DNA of 53,799 nt from CAYJEQ01 sp964369235 (lineage in GTDB: Bacteria > Bacillota > Clostridia > Oscillospirales > Ruminococcaceae). The position numbers and the translations under genes were made by a program. The first letter of the stretch is position 1, and every line of letters begins with the position of its first letter. The notes below the pieces were generated by a model. It was not told the origin of the DNA and searched no databases. It was given only the letters and a program-made list of their open reading frames with translations. Positions 7,652 through 16,667 of the stretch are shown here, piece by piece. The stretch covers positions 1 through 53,799 of the forward strand of contig CAYJEQ010000010.1 of the NCBI GenBank assembly GCA_964369235.1, written 5' to 3'.

Positions 7652-8908
7652 ATGAATAAAAAAGCACTTCCCTTTAATAAAACCCAGTTAGAGGAGATAA
7701 TAAAAGAGTATCCAACACCATTTCATATTTATGATGAAAAGGCAATAAGAGAAAACCTTAAAAAAATCCACAAGGCATTTAGTTGGAATAAAGGGTTTAA
7801 AGAATATTTTGCAGTAAAAGCTCTACCTAATCCGGCAATTCTATCGGTATTAAAGGATGAGGGCTGTGGCACTGACTGCGCATCTATGACCGAGCTTATG
7901 CTTAGTGAATATGTAGGCATAACAGGGGAGAATATTATTCTTACCAGTAATGAAACTCCAGCAGAGGATTTTATAAAGGCAAAAGAGCTAGGTGCTATTA
8001 TAAACCTAGATGACATAAGCCATATTGAATTTGTAGAAAAACACTGTGGAATACCAGAAACCATCTGTTGTAGATATAATCCAGGGGAGTTTGGTATTAC
8101 CAATGATATTATGGGTAATCAGGCTGATACAAAATTCGGCATGACTAAGGCACAGCTATTACAGGCATTTGCCACACTAAAAGCTAAAGGTGTTAAAAAA
8201 TTTGGTATCCATGCTATGTTAATGAGTGCCGAACTTACCACCCAGTATTACCCTGAGCTTGCTAGGGTGCTATTTAATCTTGCACTAGAGGTTAAAGAGG
8301 CAGTAGATGTGGATATTAGCTTTGTGGATTTTGGTGGGGGTATTGGTATACCTTATCTACCAGAGGAAAACCCTGTTGACATACTGCTAATTGGTGATGA
8401 GGTTAGAAAGGTATACCAGGAGATTATAGCTCCTACTGGTATGGAGATTGCTATATTTACCGAGATGGCAAGATTTGTAACGGGCCCTTATGGCTACCTA
8501 GTAACTAAGGTTATCCACACCAAAGAAATATACAAAAGCTACCTAGGAGTAGATTCCTGTTCCTGTGATTTAATGCGACCTGCAATGTATGGCTCCTATC
8601 ATCATATTACAGTAATGGGCAAGGAAGAAAACCCACTGACTAATATCTATGATGTAACAGGATCACTGTGTGAGAATAACGATAAATTTGCAGTTGATAG
8701 AAAGTTGCCAGAAACTACCATTGGTGATATAATAGTTATACATGATACAGGTGCCCACGGATATTCTATGGGATATAATTATAATGGCAGATTAAAAAGC
8801 GCTGAAATACTACTGGAAACCACAGGTAAAGTAAGACTTATCAGAAATGCCGAAACCCCTAAGGATTATTTTTCTACCTTAGCAGGGCTGTATCCTGATT
8901 TAGGGTAA
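7652..8908 (+). CDS. lysA: Diaminopimelate decarboxylase
   Basis: LysA removes CO2 from meso-diaminopimelate with pyridoxal phosphate, making lysine. The 418-residue protein is a fold-III decarboxylase: PLP lysine in YFAVKALPNP (Lys56), a barrel with the glycine loop FVDFGGGIGIPY, and a C-terminal beta domain with DSCSCDLMRPAMYGSYH and the active-site Cys loop GSLCENND. It aligns best with the atypical LysA-like decarboxylases of Clostridia, so a related DAP or carboxynorspermidine-type substrate is a minor alternative; the operon supports LysA. I chose the ATG at 7652, 12-13 bases after AAAGG, over an in-frame GTG at 7640 that touches the Shine-Dalgarno. Confidence 0.92.
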   Translation: MNKKALPFNKTQLEEIIKEYPTPFHIYDEKAIRENLKKIHKAFSWNKGFKEYFAVKALPNPAILSVLKDEGCGTDCASMTELMLSEYVGITGENIILTSNETPAEDFIKAKELGAIINLDDISHIEFVEKHCGIPETICCRYNPGEFGITNDIMGNQADTKFGMTKAQLLQAFATLKAKGVKKFGIHAMLMSAELTTQYYPELARVLFNLALEVKEAVDVDISFVDFGGGIGIPYLPEENPVDILLIGDEVRKVYQEIIAPTGMEIAIFTEMARFVTGPYGYLVTKVIHTKEIYKSYLGVDSCSCDLMRPAMYGSYHHITVMGKEENPLTNIYDVTGSLCENNDKFAVDRKLPETTIGDIIVIHDTGAHGYSMGYNYNGRLKSAEILLETTGKVRLIRNAETPKDYFSTLAGLYPDLG

Positions 8909-8966
8909 TTCTAAACAAGCGATAATAGGCTAGTTACTACCGATAAGTGAAAGGAATGAACATAAT

Positions 8967-10115
8967 ATGGATATGATAAATCGCCTTAACCCTTTAGCAA
9001 AAAGGCTAAAAGCCAGTGGAATTAGAAAATTTGCAGCACTAGCAAAGGCTAAAGAAGGATGTATAGGGCTAACTTTAGGTGAGCCTGATTTTAACACACC
9101 TGAGAATATCAAAGAAAAGGTAAAAGAATCCCTAGATAAGAACATGACTCACTATCCTGAGAATTCTGGGTATTTATTCCTTAGAGAATCAATCTCAAAG
9201 TACGAGAAGGAGGTTAATAACCTTGACTACTCTCCAGAGGAAATAGTAGTTACCTGTGGTGCAACTCAGGCACTATACTCTACATTTTATAGTGTGCTAG
9301 AACAGGGTGATGAGGTAATTATACCTACACCAGATTTTCTATTATATGATATTCATATAGAGATGTGTGGGGCTAGTTGTGTACTGCTAGATACTACTAA
9401 GGACGCCTTCCAGATAACAAGAGAGGCACTAGAGGCTGTTTATAGCGAGAAAACCAAAGCTATTATACTAAACTCTCCAAACAATCCATCAGGATGTTTA
9501 TACACCAAGGAAACCCTTGAGGTAATCCACGAGTTTTTTAAGGATAAGCCTGTATTTATTATCTGCGATGATGTTTATCGTCAGCTTATCTTTACAGATG
9601 AATATAAAGCTTTTGCCGATTATCAGGATATGAGGGATAAAATTATTGTGGTGCAAAGTTTCTCAAAACCTTATTCTATGACAGGTTGGAGAGTAGGCTA
9701 TATTATGGCTGATAAATCCATTATTACAGCGTTAGGATTTGCACATCAGTATATGATAACCTCCATACCTGCCTTTGTACAGGAAGCCTGTGTAGAAGCT
9801 TTAAATACCGATGTATCCGACATGGTAGAAACCTACAGAAAGCGTCGTGACTATGTGTATAACAGACTTGTAGACATGGGAATGGAAGTTTATAAGCCAG
9901 AAGGTGCTTTCTATGCTTTCCCATCTGTTAAGCAGTACGGAGTAACTTCAGAGGAGTTCTGCGAGGATCTAATAGATAAGGTGGGATTAGCACTTATTCC
10001 AGGGGTGTTCTTTGGCAGTGAGGGATATGTGAGAATGACCTATTGCTATAGTGACGAAATCCTAAAAGAAGCTATGGACAGGCTGGAAAGCTATATTAAC
10101 ATGATTAAAAAATAA
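8967..10115 (+). CDS. patA: Class I aminotransferase, probable N-acetyl-LL-diaminopimelate aminotransferase
   Basis: This 382-residue fold-I PLP enzyme has LGEPDF (37-42) for carboxylate contact, the PNNPSG motif (171-176), the PLP-contacting DDVY (201-204) and the Schiff-base lysine in SFSKPYSMTGWR (Lys234). It is last in the dapA-dapB-dapH-lysA operon, which makes N-acetyl-2-amino-6-oxopimelate transamination (PatA/DapX role) the best guess. General aspartate/aromatic aminotransferase activity cannot be excluded, since this subfamily is broad. The ATG is preceded by AAAGGA with an 11-base spacer. A terminator hairpin follows. Confidence 0.85.
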   Translation: MDMINRLNPLAKRLKASGIRKFAALAKAKEGCIGLTLGEPDFNTPENIKEKVKESLDKNMTHYPENSGYLFLRESISKYEKEVNNLDYSPEEIVVTCGATQALYSTFYSVLEQGDEVIIPTPDFLLYDIHIEMCGASCVLLDTTKDAFQITREALEAVYSEKTKAIILNSPNNPSGCLYTKETLEVIHEFFKDKPVFIICDDVYRQLIFTDEYKAFADYQDMRDKIIVVQSFSKPYSMTGWRVGYIMADKSIITALGFAHQYMITSIPAFVQEACVEALNTDVSDMVETYRKRRDYVYNRLVDMGMEVYKPEGAFYAFPSVKQYGVTSEEFCEDLIDKVGLALIPGVFFGSEGYVRMTYCYSDEILKEAMDRLESYINMIKK

Positions 10116-10141
10116 AAGTCCTAGCTATATAGAGTTATAAA

Positions 10142-10190
10142 GGGGTGTATTTTCTTGCTGTTTGTAAGGGAATATGCCCCTATATTTTAT
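10142..10190 (+). terminator. Terminator of the lysine operon
   Basis: GGGGTGTATTTTCTTGC pairs with GTAAGGGAATATGCCCC (several G-U pairs) around a short loop and is followed by TATATTTTAT. It closes the operon about 25 bases after the aminotransferase stop. Confidence 0.75.
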
Positions 10191-10297
10191 AAAATTACCC
10201 AATATAGACTAAAACTATAAAAGGATAAGTAATAGATAATTTACTTTTTTCTAGTAAAGTGATATTATCAAACTATAAACTGGAAAGGAACTGTAAT

Positions 10298-12256
10298 ATG
10301 AAAAGAAAATTTATACTAGAAGATTACTACAGAATAGCAAATGCAAACAATCCACAGCTTTCCCCAGATGGCAGTAAAATAGCCTTTATTAAATCCTTTA
10401 TGAACAAAGAAACCGACCAAAATCACAGTGAACTGTGGATGATGGATAGAGATAATAACCTAAATCTTATTACAGGAGAGGGCAGTAGCAATACTAGTCC
10501 TAAATGGTCACCTGATGGCAGTAAATTAATGTATCTATCTAATAGAAATGGCAAGAATGAGATTTTCATTACTGATATAAATACTAATACCACTAAGGTA
10601 GTATCCATGGATTTTCCAACAATATTTCCTCAGTGGTCACCTAATGGCGAGATGATTGCATTTTTCTCCTTTGAAAAAACAGGGGAGAAAACCCCAGCTA
10701 GATATGTAACTAGGGCAAAGCAGTTTGACGATGCAACCATGACTTATGTAGACGAAAATAGAAAAAAACGCCTATATGTATATAGTATTAAAGAGGAAAC
10801 CATTACAAAAATTCTTCCTGATGATTTTAGACTAGAAGATCCTGAATTAGGTGGGATTTTATATCCATCATGGTCTAGTGATAGTAGCCGTATAGCTTTT
10901 GTAGGAAGAATGCAGGAGGAATACGAAGCAGAGTTTAAAGGCTATAAAGCTAATATCTATGTAACGGATTTACTGGGCAATGTACAGGGTTATAGAGATG
11001 TAGATGGCATGGCTGGAAGCCCTATATGGTCAGCAGATAATAAGGATATTATCTTTATTGGCCACAAGGAGGACTATTCCCATGCAACCAGCATGAAAAT
11101 CTGCAAAATCAACCTAGAAACTAGAAAATTTCATGTACTGACACAGGAAGCAGATTTACATACAGCTTTTACCACCCTTAATGACTGTGGGCCTTGGCTT
11201 GCTGGTGGTGATGGATACCCTAAACAGGATGGGGATTTAATCTATTTCCTAGCAGCTGATAGAGGGGCAACTAATATCTTTACTGTGGATATTAACACAG
11301 ATGAAGTTAAAAAAATAGTTGGTGGCAGAAGAAATATCTATAGCTTTAGTAAACAGGGACAGGAGATTGTATACGCCTACACCTCTATGGAAGAACCTAG
11401 CCAAATAGCCATATACAATATAGACACAGCAGAGGATAAGGCTATAACCAGTCTTAATAGCTGGATTACTGAGGAGATTATACTGGCAGAGCAGATACAC
11501 TTTGAATATAAGGTAGGCCCTTATACCACCGATGGCTGGATTACAAAACCAGCTGATTTAAAAGCTGGTGAAAGCTGTCCTACAGTGCTAAGTATTCATG
11601 GTGGCCCATATATGCAGTATGGCTGGGCATTTACCTTTGAAAATGAGCTTTTTGCTGCTAATGGCATTGCTGTAGCCTACACTAATCCAAGAGGTAGCAG
11701 AGGTTATACCGAGCAGTTTGGATATGAGCTTCGTGGTCATGTAGGTACACCAGCCTATGAGGATTTAATGAAGTTTATGGATATAGTTTCTACCTATGAT
11801 TTTGCTGATAGTGAGAGATTTGGGGTAACGGGGCAGAGCTATGGTGGATATATGACTAACTGGATTATTACCCAGACTAATAGATTTAAAGCAGCAGTGC
11901 CACAGTCCTCAGTATCTAACTGGATGACTATGTGTGGTATGGCTGATATGGGCTACCTATCCCGTAGATTACTGCTACAGGAAGACCACAAGGAGCTTAT
12001 CCACCTGTGGGAAATGTCCCCAATGGCACATGTGAAAAATGTTACAACACCTACATTATTTATACACTGTGAGAATGATTACCGTTGTCCTATGGAACAG
12101 GCACAGCAGATGTACACAGCCCTTAAATGGAATGGCTGTGACACAAAGATGCTAAGGTTCCCTAATTCCAATCACGGTATGCTAAGAAATGGCAAACCTT
12201 CATTAAAGGAGTTCCGTTTACAGGAAATGATAGGCTATTTTAAAAATTACCTATAA
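10298..12256 (+). CDS. S9-family (prolyl oligopeptidase-like) serine peptidase
   Basis: This 652-residue cytosolic peptidase probably acts as an acylaminoacyl- or dipeptidyl-peptidase on short peptides. The N-terminal half is a TolB/PD40-type beta-propeller with repeats of the SPDGSK / WSPDGSKL / WSPNGEMI kind. The C-terminal alpha/beta-hydrolase has the nucleophile in GQSYGGY (Ser514), Asp in CENDYRCP (about Asp594) and His in NSNHG (about His626). An oxyanion-type HGGPYMQYGW lies before them. There is no signal peptide. The ATG at 10298 has AAAGGA 8 bases upstream; an earlier in-frame ATA-region start at 10259 lacks one. It is convergent with the MscS gene across a shared terminator. Confidence 0.92.
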   Translation: MKRKFILEDYYRIANANNPQLSPDGSKIAFIKSFMNKETDQNHSELWMMDRDNNLNLITGEGSSNTSPKWSPDGSKLMYLSNRNGKNEIFITDINTNTTKVVSMDFPTIFPQWSPNGEMIAFFSFEKTGEKTPARYVTRAKQFDDATMTYVDENRKKRLYVYSIKEETITKILPDDFRLEDPELGGILYPSWSSDSSRIAFVGRMQEEYEAEFKGYKANIYVTDLLGNVQGYRDVDGMAGSPIWSADNKDIIFIGHKEDYSHATSMKICKINLETRKFHVLTQEADLHTAFTTLNDCGPWLAGGDGYPKQDGDLIYFLAADRGATNIFTVDINTDEVKKIVGGRRNIYSFSKQGQEIVYAYTSMEEPSQIAIYNIDTAEDKAITSLNSWITEEIILAEQIHFEYKVGPYTTDGWITKPADLKAGESCPTVLSIHGGPYMQYGWAFTFENELFAANGIAVAYTNPRGSRGYTEQFGYELRGHVGTPAYEDLMKFMDIVSTYDFADSERFGVTGQSYGGYMTNWIITQTNRFKAAVPQSSVSNWMTMCGMADMGYLSRRLLLQEDHKELIHLWEMSPMAHVKNVTTPTLFIHCENDYRCPMEQAQQMYTALKWNGCDTKMLRFPNSNHGMLRNGKPSLKEFRLQEMIGYFKNYL

Positions 12257-12272
12257 ATATAGCTAAGGCAAA

Positions 12273-12314
12273 AGAGCCAAAATCTAGTTTAATTCTAGAT
12301 TTTGGCTCTTTGTT
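12273..12314. terminator. Bidirectional terminator
   Basis: AGAGCCAAAATCTAG and CTAGATTTTGGCTCT form a perfect 15-bp stem around a 7-base loop, flanked by A-rich sequence on the left and TTTGTTGATTT on the right. It lies between two convergent genes and can serve both. Confidence 0.85.
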
Positions 12315-12332
12315 GATTTAATTATTAGATGA

Positions 12333-13154
12333 TTACTTTATAAGATGTACATCAAGCTGATTAAATGGAATGGAGATACCTTCCTTATCAAAGGCAAGTT
12401 TAACTTCTTCCATCATGTAAAACTTAAGATCCCAGTAGTGGTCTTTGTTAACCCATAGTCTTGTAGCGATGTTTACAGAGCTTGCGCCATGTTCGCTAAC
12501 TCTAGCAAATGGAGGCTGTGGATCATTAGATACCATACCACTTCTTTCTGCTACTTCTAGGATAATAGCCTTAGCCCTCTGGAAATCATCAGAGTAACCA
12601 ATACCAAAGGTAAGGTCAAGTCTGCGTCTAGGCTCAGCGCTATAGTTAACAATTTTGGATTTTACAATGTCCCCATTAGGGATGAAAATCTTCTTGTTAT
12701 CAATAGTGTTTAGTGTGGTGTACACTGTGCCGATTTCAGTAATAGTACCTTCTTCATCACAAGCATTTAGGTAGTCACCTACTGTAAATGGCTTGGTGAA
12801 AAGCATCATAAGACCACCAGCAAGGTTGGATAAGCTATCCTGGAATGCCAGTGAAACTGCTAGACCTACAGCACCTAGAGCGGTGATAATAGATGTAGTT
12901 TTTACCAGTCCACTTAGATCTAGACAGCTAATACCTAGGAATACTATTAAAGTAATTCTAGTAACCGAAACGATAAATGGATGTAGGGTGGATTCAACAT
13001 GTGCTCTGCTTAGACCTTTTCTAACAAGTCCCATGGATTTGTTAATGATTTTGTAACCGATAAAAAATACCACTGCTGCTAGCAGGATATTACTAGCGCC
13101 TGCCGCGATAAAACTAGTAACGGTATTAATTAGGTTTTGAATTGTTGCTTGCAT
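12333..13154 (-). CDS. mscS: Small-conductance mechanosensitive channel (MscS family)
   Basis: The protein is a membrane tension valve that releases solutes on osmotic downshock. The 273 residues show an N-terminal hydrophobic region with three likely membrane spans, the third being the pore helix region ALGAVGLAVSLAFQDSLSNLAGG, and then the MscS beta domain beginning with KPFTVGDYL and a cytosolic C-terminal domain. I chose the ATG at 13154, which has AAGGAG upstream; a frame extension to 13217 gives a basic, hydrophobic extension without a ribosome-binding site. It is divergent from pcrA and shares a 208-base promoter region with it. Confidence 0.93.
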   Translation of the reverse strand: MQATIQNLINTVTSFIAAGASNILLAAVVFFIGYKIINKSMGLVRKGLSRAHVESTLHPFIVSVTRITLIVFLGISCLDLSGLVKTTSIITALGAVGLAVSLAFQDSLSNLAGGLMMLFTKPFTVGDYLNACDEEGTITEIGTVYTTLNTIDNKKIFIPNGDIVKSKIVNYSAEPRRRLDLTFGIGYSDDFQRAKAIILEVAERSGMVSNDPQPPFARVSEHGASSVNIATRLWVNKDHYWDLKFYMMEEVKLAFDKEGISIPFNQLDVHLIK

Positions 13155-13292
13155 ATAAACTTTCTCCTTTTTGTTTTTTTGAAAAATCATTATACTATAA
13201 ATATAACCTAAAATCAATACAAAATTTAGGTAAATAAGCCTATTACACAGTATTTACCCTAAAAAATCCAAAATAACTTATGTAGAAATGCT

Positions 13293-13320
13293 TTTACAAA
13301 GTGGGAAACTGTGGTATAAT
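13293..13320 (+). promoter_or_regulatory. Promoter of pcrA
   Basis: TTTACA and a perfect TATAAT are separated by 16 bases, about 43 bases before the pcrA GTG. No SOS-box-like palindrome is obvious around it. Confidence 0.7.
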
Positions 13321-13362
13321 ATACTATGTATGAGAAGACACCGTAAGAACTGAGGTATCACA

Positions 13363-15729
13363 GTGAATAATTCCCTAAAAAATAAGTATATCCAAACTAA
13401 ACAAAAAGCCATTAGCAGTTATTTTAGTAGGATGAACAGTATGCAGCTAGAGGCTGTGACACAGGTAGATGGGCCTGTGCTAATTCTAGCAGGGGCAGGT
13501 AGTGGTAAAACTACCGTCCTAGTTAACCGTATTGCCAATATGGTTAATTTTGGAGATGGTTACAACAATGATTTTATGCCAGAATATATAAGTGATGAAC
13601 ATATCACAGCAGTAGAAAAAGCAGTAGCAGAAAATAATCTATCCAAAGAACTACTTAAAGAGTTTACAGGAAACAAGGGGATTACTCCTTGGAATATCCT
13701 AGCTATAACCTTTACTAACAAGGCTGCAGGAGAGCTTAAGGAGCGTCTTGTTACCATGTTAGGTGATGAAGGGGATAGTGTTAATGCGTCAACTTTTCAT
13801 AGCTTTTGTGTAAGACTGCTTCGCCGAGAAGGGGAAAAATCTGGTTTTACCTCTAGCTTTGCTATCTACGACACCGATGATTCTATGAGAATGTTAAAGG
13901 ACATCTACAAGAGTCTTAGCGTTGATGATAAGATGTTGCCTGTTAGAGGAACACTTAGTGAGATGGGTAGACTAAAGGACAGTATGATAAGCCCAGAAAT
14001 GGCAGTGGAGCAGTATGCTTCTGACTTTAGAATGTCGAAAATTGCCGAAGTATACACCGAGTATCAGCGTCGTTTAGCAGCAGCTAATGCCATGGACTTT
14101 GATGATATTATCTATCATACAGTTAGACTTCTTAGTGATAATCCAGATGTGCTGGACAAATACCGTAACTGGTACAAATATATAATGGTGGACGAGTATC
14201 AGGACACCAACCACGCCCAATACCTACTTATAGGTATGCTTTCTGGAGGTCATAAAAACCTATGTGTAGTAGGTGATGATGATCAGAGTATCTATAAATT
14301 TAGAGGGGCAACTATAGAAAATATCCTAAACTTTGAAAAGCAGTTTGCAAACTGTAATGTAATAAGACTAGAGCAAAACTATCGTTGTACTCAGAATATC
14401 CTAGATGCTGCTAATGGGGTAATATCCAATAACACAGCTAGAAAGGGTAAAACTCTATGGACTGATAATGGTGATGGTGAGAAGATTCACATTATGCGTC
14501 TGAGAGATGAGTTTGAGGAAGGCAGATATATTGGGGATAAGATTGCCACAGCAGTAAATGAAGGTGGTAAATTCTCAAATAACGCCATACTATATAGAAT
14601 GAATGCCCAGTCCAATGCTATTGAGAAGGTACTGCTTAGAAGTGGTATTCCTTATAGAATTTTTGGTGGGATAAAGTTCTATGAGCGTCTAGAAATTAAA
14701 GATATAGTAGCATATCTAAGTGTTATAAATAATACAAGGGATACACTGCGTCTAAAGCGTATAATAAATCAGCCTAAAAGAGGCATTGGTGACGCCACCC
14801 TTAACACCTGTGAAAATATAGCTAATACTCTAGGGATTAGTCTATATGAGGTGCTACAAACAGCAGACCAGTACGCACCTATCCAGAAAAAGTCTAAGCC
14901 ACTAATGGCATTTGCCAAATTAATGGATGATTTAATAGAATATAGCGAAAATCACAGCACCTCAGAGCTATTTGACCTACTATTAGAACATAGTGGATAC
15001 ACTGAGTTTTTAAAAACTCAGGGATTAGAAGGCAGAAATAGACTAGAAAATGTATATGAGCTAAAATCCAATATAGTAAGCTATGAAAGTAATAATGAAG
15101 AGCCAAGCCTATCTGGATTTTTAGAGGAAATTGCTCTGTACACCGACCTAGACAGATATGATGCAGATAGCGATGCTGTAATTATGATGACTTTACACTC
15201 TGCTAAGGGGTTAGAGTTTGACAATGTATTTATCTCTGGTATGGAGGAAGGTATATTCCCAGGAACACAGTCCCAGTTTGATGATAAGGAGTTAGAGGAG
15301 GAGCGTCGTCTTGCCTATGTGGGAATTACAAGAGCTAAGAAAAACCTAGTTATAACTAGCTCAGGACAAAGACTACTATATGGTAAAACCAATGTTAATC
15401 CCCTAAGCCGATTTGCTAAGGAAATCCCAGAGGCGCTGGCAATAATAGAAGATCAAACTGTAAGAATAGTGGATAGCAATCCATATGCTTCCCTAAAGGC
15501 AAGCCCAACCTCATCAAAAACCATCGGCGTAGGTGTAGTAAATAAAACAGCAACAAAAGCCACTCTGCCAACACTGGAAATTGGTGACAGAGTTAAACAT
15601 AAGATGTTTGGAGCTGGTGAGATTACAGGCATTACCCCAATGGGTGGTGACAAGCTAATTGTAATATCCTTTGATGATGGCAATCAGCGTAAACTAATGG
15701 CAAATATGGGTAAACTAGAAAAGATATAA
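13363..15729 (+). CDS. pcrA: ATP-dependent DNA helicase PcrA/UvrD
   Basis: This superfamily 1A 3'-5' helicase acts in nucleotide excision repair, replication restart and removal of RecA from DNA. In its 788 residues are Walker A AGAGSGKTT (43-51), motif Ia ITFTNKAAGEL, Walker B DEYQDTN, QSIYKFRGA, motif IV QNYRC, LHSAKGLEF and motif VI YVGITRAKK. The C-terminus ends in a Tudor-like RNA-polymerase-contacting domain (GDRVKHKMFGAGEITGI). An acidic insertion of about 45 residues (61-108) lies between Walker A and Ia, seen in some clostridial PcrA proteins. The GTG start has GAGGT 8 bases upstream. It is some 30 kb from uvrBA, with which it would cooperate. Confidence 0.95.
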   Translation: MNNSLKNKYIQTKQKAISSYFSRMNSMQLEAVTQVDGPVLILAGAGSGKTTVLVNRIANMVNFGDGYNNDFMPEYISDEHITAVEKAVAENNLSKELLKEFTGNKGITPWNILAITFTNKAAGELKERLVTMLGDEGDSVNASTFHSFCVRLLRREGEKSGFTSSFAIYDTDDSMRMLKDIYKSLSVDDKMLPVRGTLSEMGRLKDSMISPEMAVEQYASDFRMSKIAEVYTEYQRRLAAANAMDFDDIIYHTVRLLSDNPDVLDKYRNWYKYIMVDEYQDTNHAQYLLIGMLSGGHKNLCVVGDDDQSIYKFRGATIENILNFEKQFANCNVIRLEQNYRCTQNILDAANGVISNNTARKGKTLWTDNGDGEKIHIMRLRDEFEEGRYIGDKIATAVNEGGKFSNNAILYRMNAQSNAIEKVLLRSGIPYRIFGGIKFYERLEIKDIVAYLSVINNTRDTLRLKRIINQPKRGIGDATLNTCENIANTLGISLYEVLQTADQYAPIQKKSKPLMAFAKLMDDLIEYSENHSTSELFDLLLEHSGYTEFLKTQGLEGRNRLENVYELKSNIVSYESNNEEPSLSGFLEEIALYTDLDRYDADSDAVIMMTLHSAKGLEFDNVFISGMEEGIFPGTQSQFDDKELEEERRLAYVGITRAKKNLVITSSGQRLLYGKTNVNPLSRFAKEIPEALAIIEDQTVRIVDSNPYASLKASPTSSKTIGVGVVNKTATKATLPTLEIGDRVKHKMFGAGEITGITPMGGDKLIVISFDDGNQRKLMANMGKLEKI

Positions 15730-15863
15730 TCCCAAAGGCAAATTTTAAATTAACCAGTAAGAAAAACTTAAATAAATAGGCACATTTTCTACAAATTCTC
15801 ATAGAATATAAGGATACTTATTTTACTTAGCTTTCCTAAAATTCTAATGGTAGGAGGATTTAT

Positions 15864-16655
15864 ATGTCAGTGCCTAAAGACAATACAACAACTGCTGTAG
15901 GTGCTAACTGCTTTAAAGAAGCTGTGTGCATCGACACTAAACGAATTTACGACTCCTGTAGCGACAAAGACTGCTTAGATGATCTACAGGTCTACTTTAC
16001 CGATTGTGACCAGAAGATAGTTGACTGCGCTACCAGTGTAAGGGTAAAAGGCTGTGAAATTTTAAATGTATACTTAGATGTTGAACCAATCCCCTTTAAC
16101 AAGGGATTCTATTCGGTGGATATTACCTTTTTCTTTGAGGTTAAGCTCAGTGCATACACTGCACCACTTACCCCACCACTAAATGTAAAAGGTGTATCAA
16201 TATTCTCTAAGAAGGTAATACTTTACGGCAGTGAGGGCAATGTGAGAACCTTCTCCTCAGACAGCTGTAGAACCAGTGATGTATGCACCACAACTGCACT
16301 GCCAAAAGCTACTGTACAATGTGTAGATCCAGTTAGCCTAGCAGTAAGATTAGTGGAAAAATGTGATTTTGTACCAGAGCCAATCTGTGATATTCCACAT
16401 TGTGTAAGTAACTGTTTCGAGGGGATATTTACCACAGTTAGACCGGAAAAAACCGTCTATATTACCCTAGGTCTTTTTACAATAGTACAGCTGGAGAGAA
16501 GTGTTCAGATAATGATACCAGCCTACGATTTCTGTGTACCAGGCAAGGAAAGTGTAGGAACAAACACCGATGACCCATGTGAACTATTTAAGAAGATTAA
16601 ATTCCCAACAGATGCCTTTTTCCCACCTAGACTGGAAGATCTAACCGATAATTAA
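15864..16655 (+). CDS. Cys-rich conserved clostridial protein of unknown function
   Basis: I do not recognise a named domain. The 263-residue protein has 16 cysteines by hand count, and recalls from memory a family of unnamed proteins in spore-forming Clostridia with the pattern YDSCSDKDCLDDLQVYFT, then VEPIPFNKGFYSVDITFFF. It has no signal peptide or membrane span. Alternating beta-strand-like stretches and paired Cys suggest a disulphide-rich or metal-binding beta protein; a spore-coat link is a guess. A TAGGAGG precedes the ATG by 8 bases. Its stop codon is followed within 13 bases by the first of many consecutive hairpins, so its transcript may carry the array as a 3' UTR. Confidence 0.78.
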   Translation: MSVPKDNTTTAVGANCFKEAVCIDTKRIYDSCSDKDCLDDLQVYFTDCDQKIVDCATSVRVKGCEILNVYLDVEPIPFNKGFYSVDITFFFEVKLSAYTAPLTPPLNVKGVSIFSKKVILYGSEGNVRTFSSDSCRTSDVCTTTALPKATVQCVDPVSLAVRLVEKCDFVPEPICDIPHCVSNCFEGIFTTVRPEKTVYITLGLFTIVQLERSVQIMIPAYDFCVPGKESVGTNTDDPCELFKKIKFPTDAFFPPRLEDLTDN

Positions 16656-16667
16656 TGCTTACTGAAT

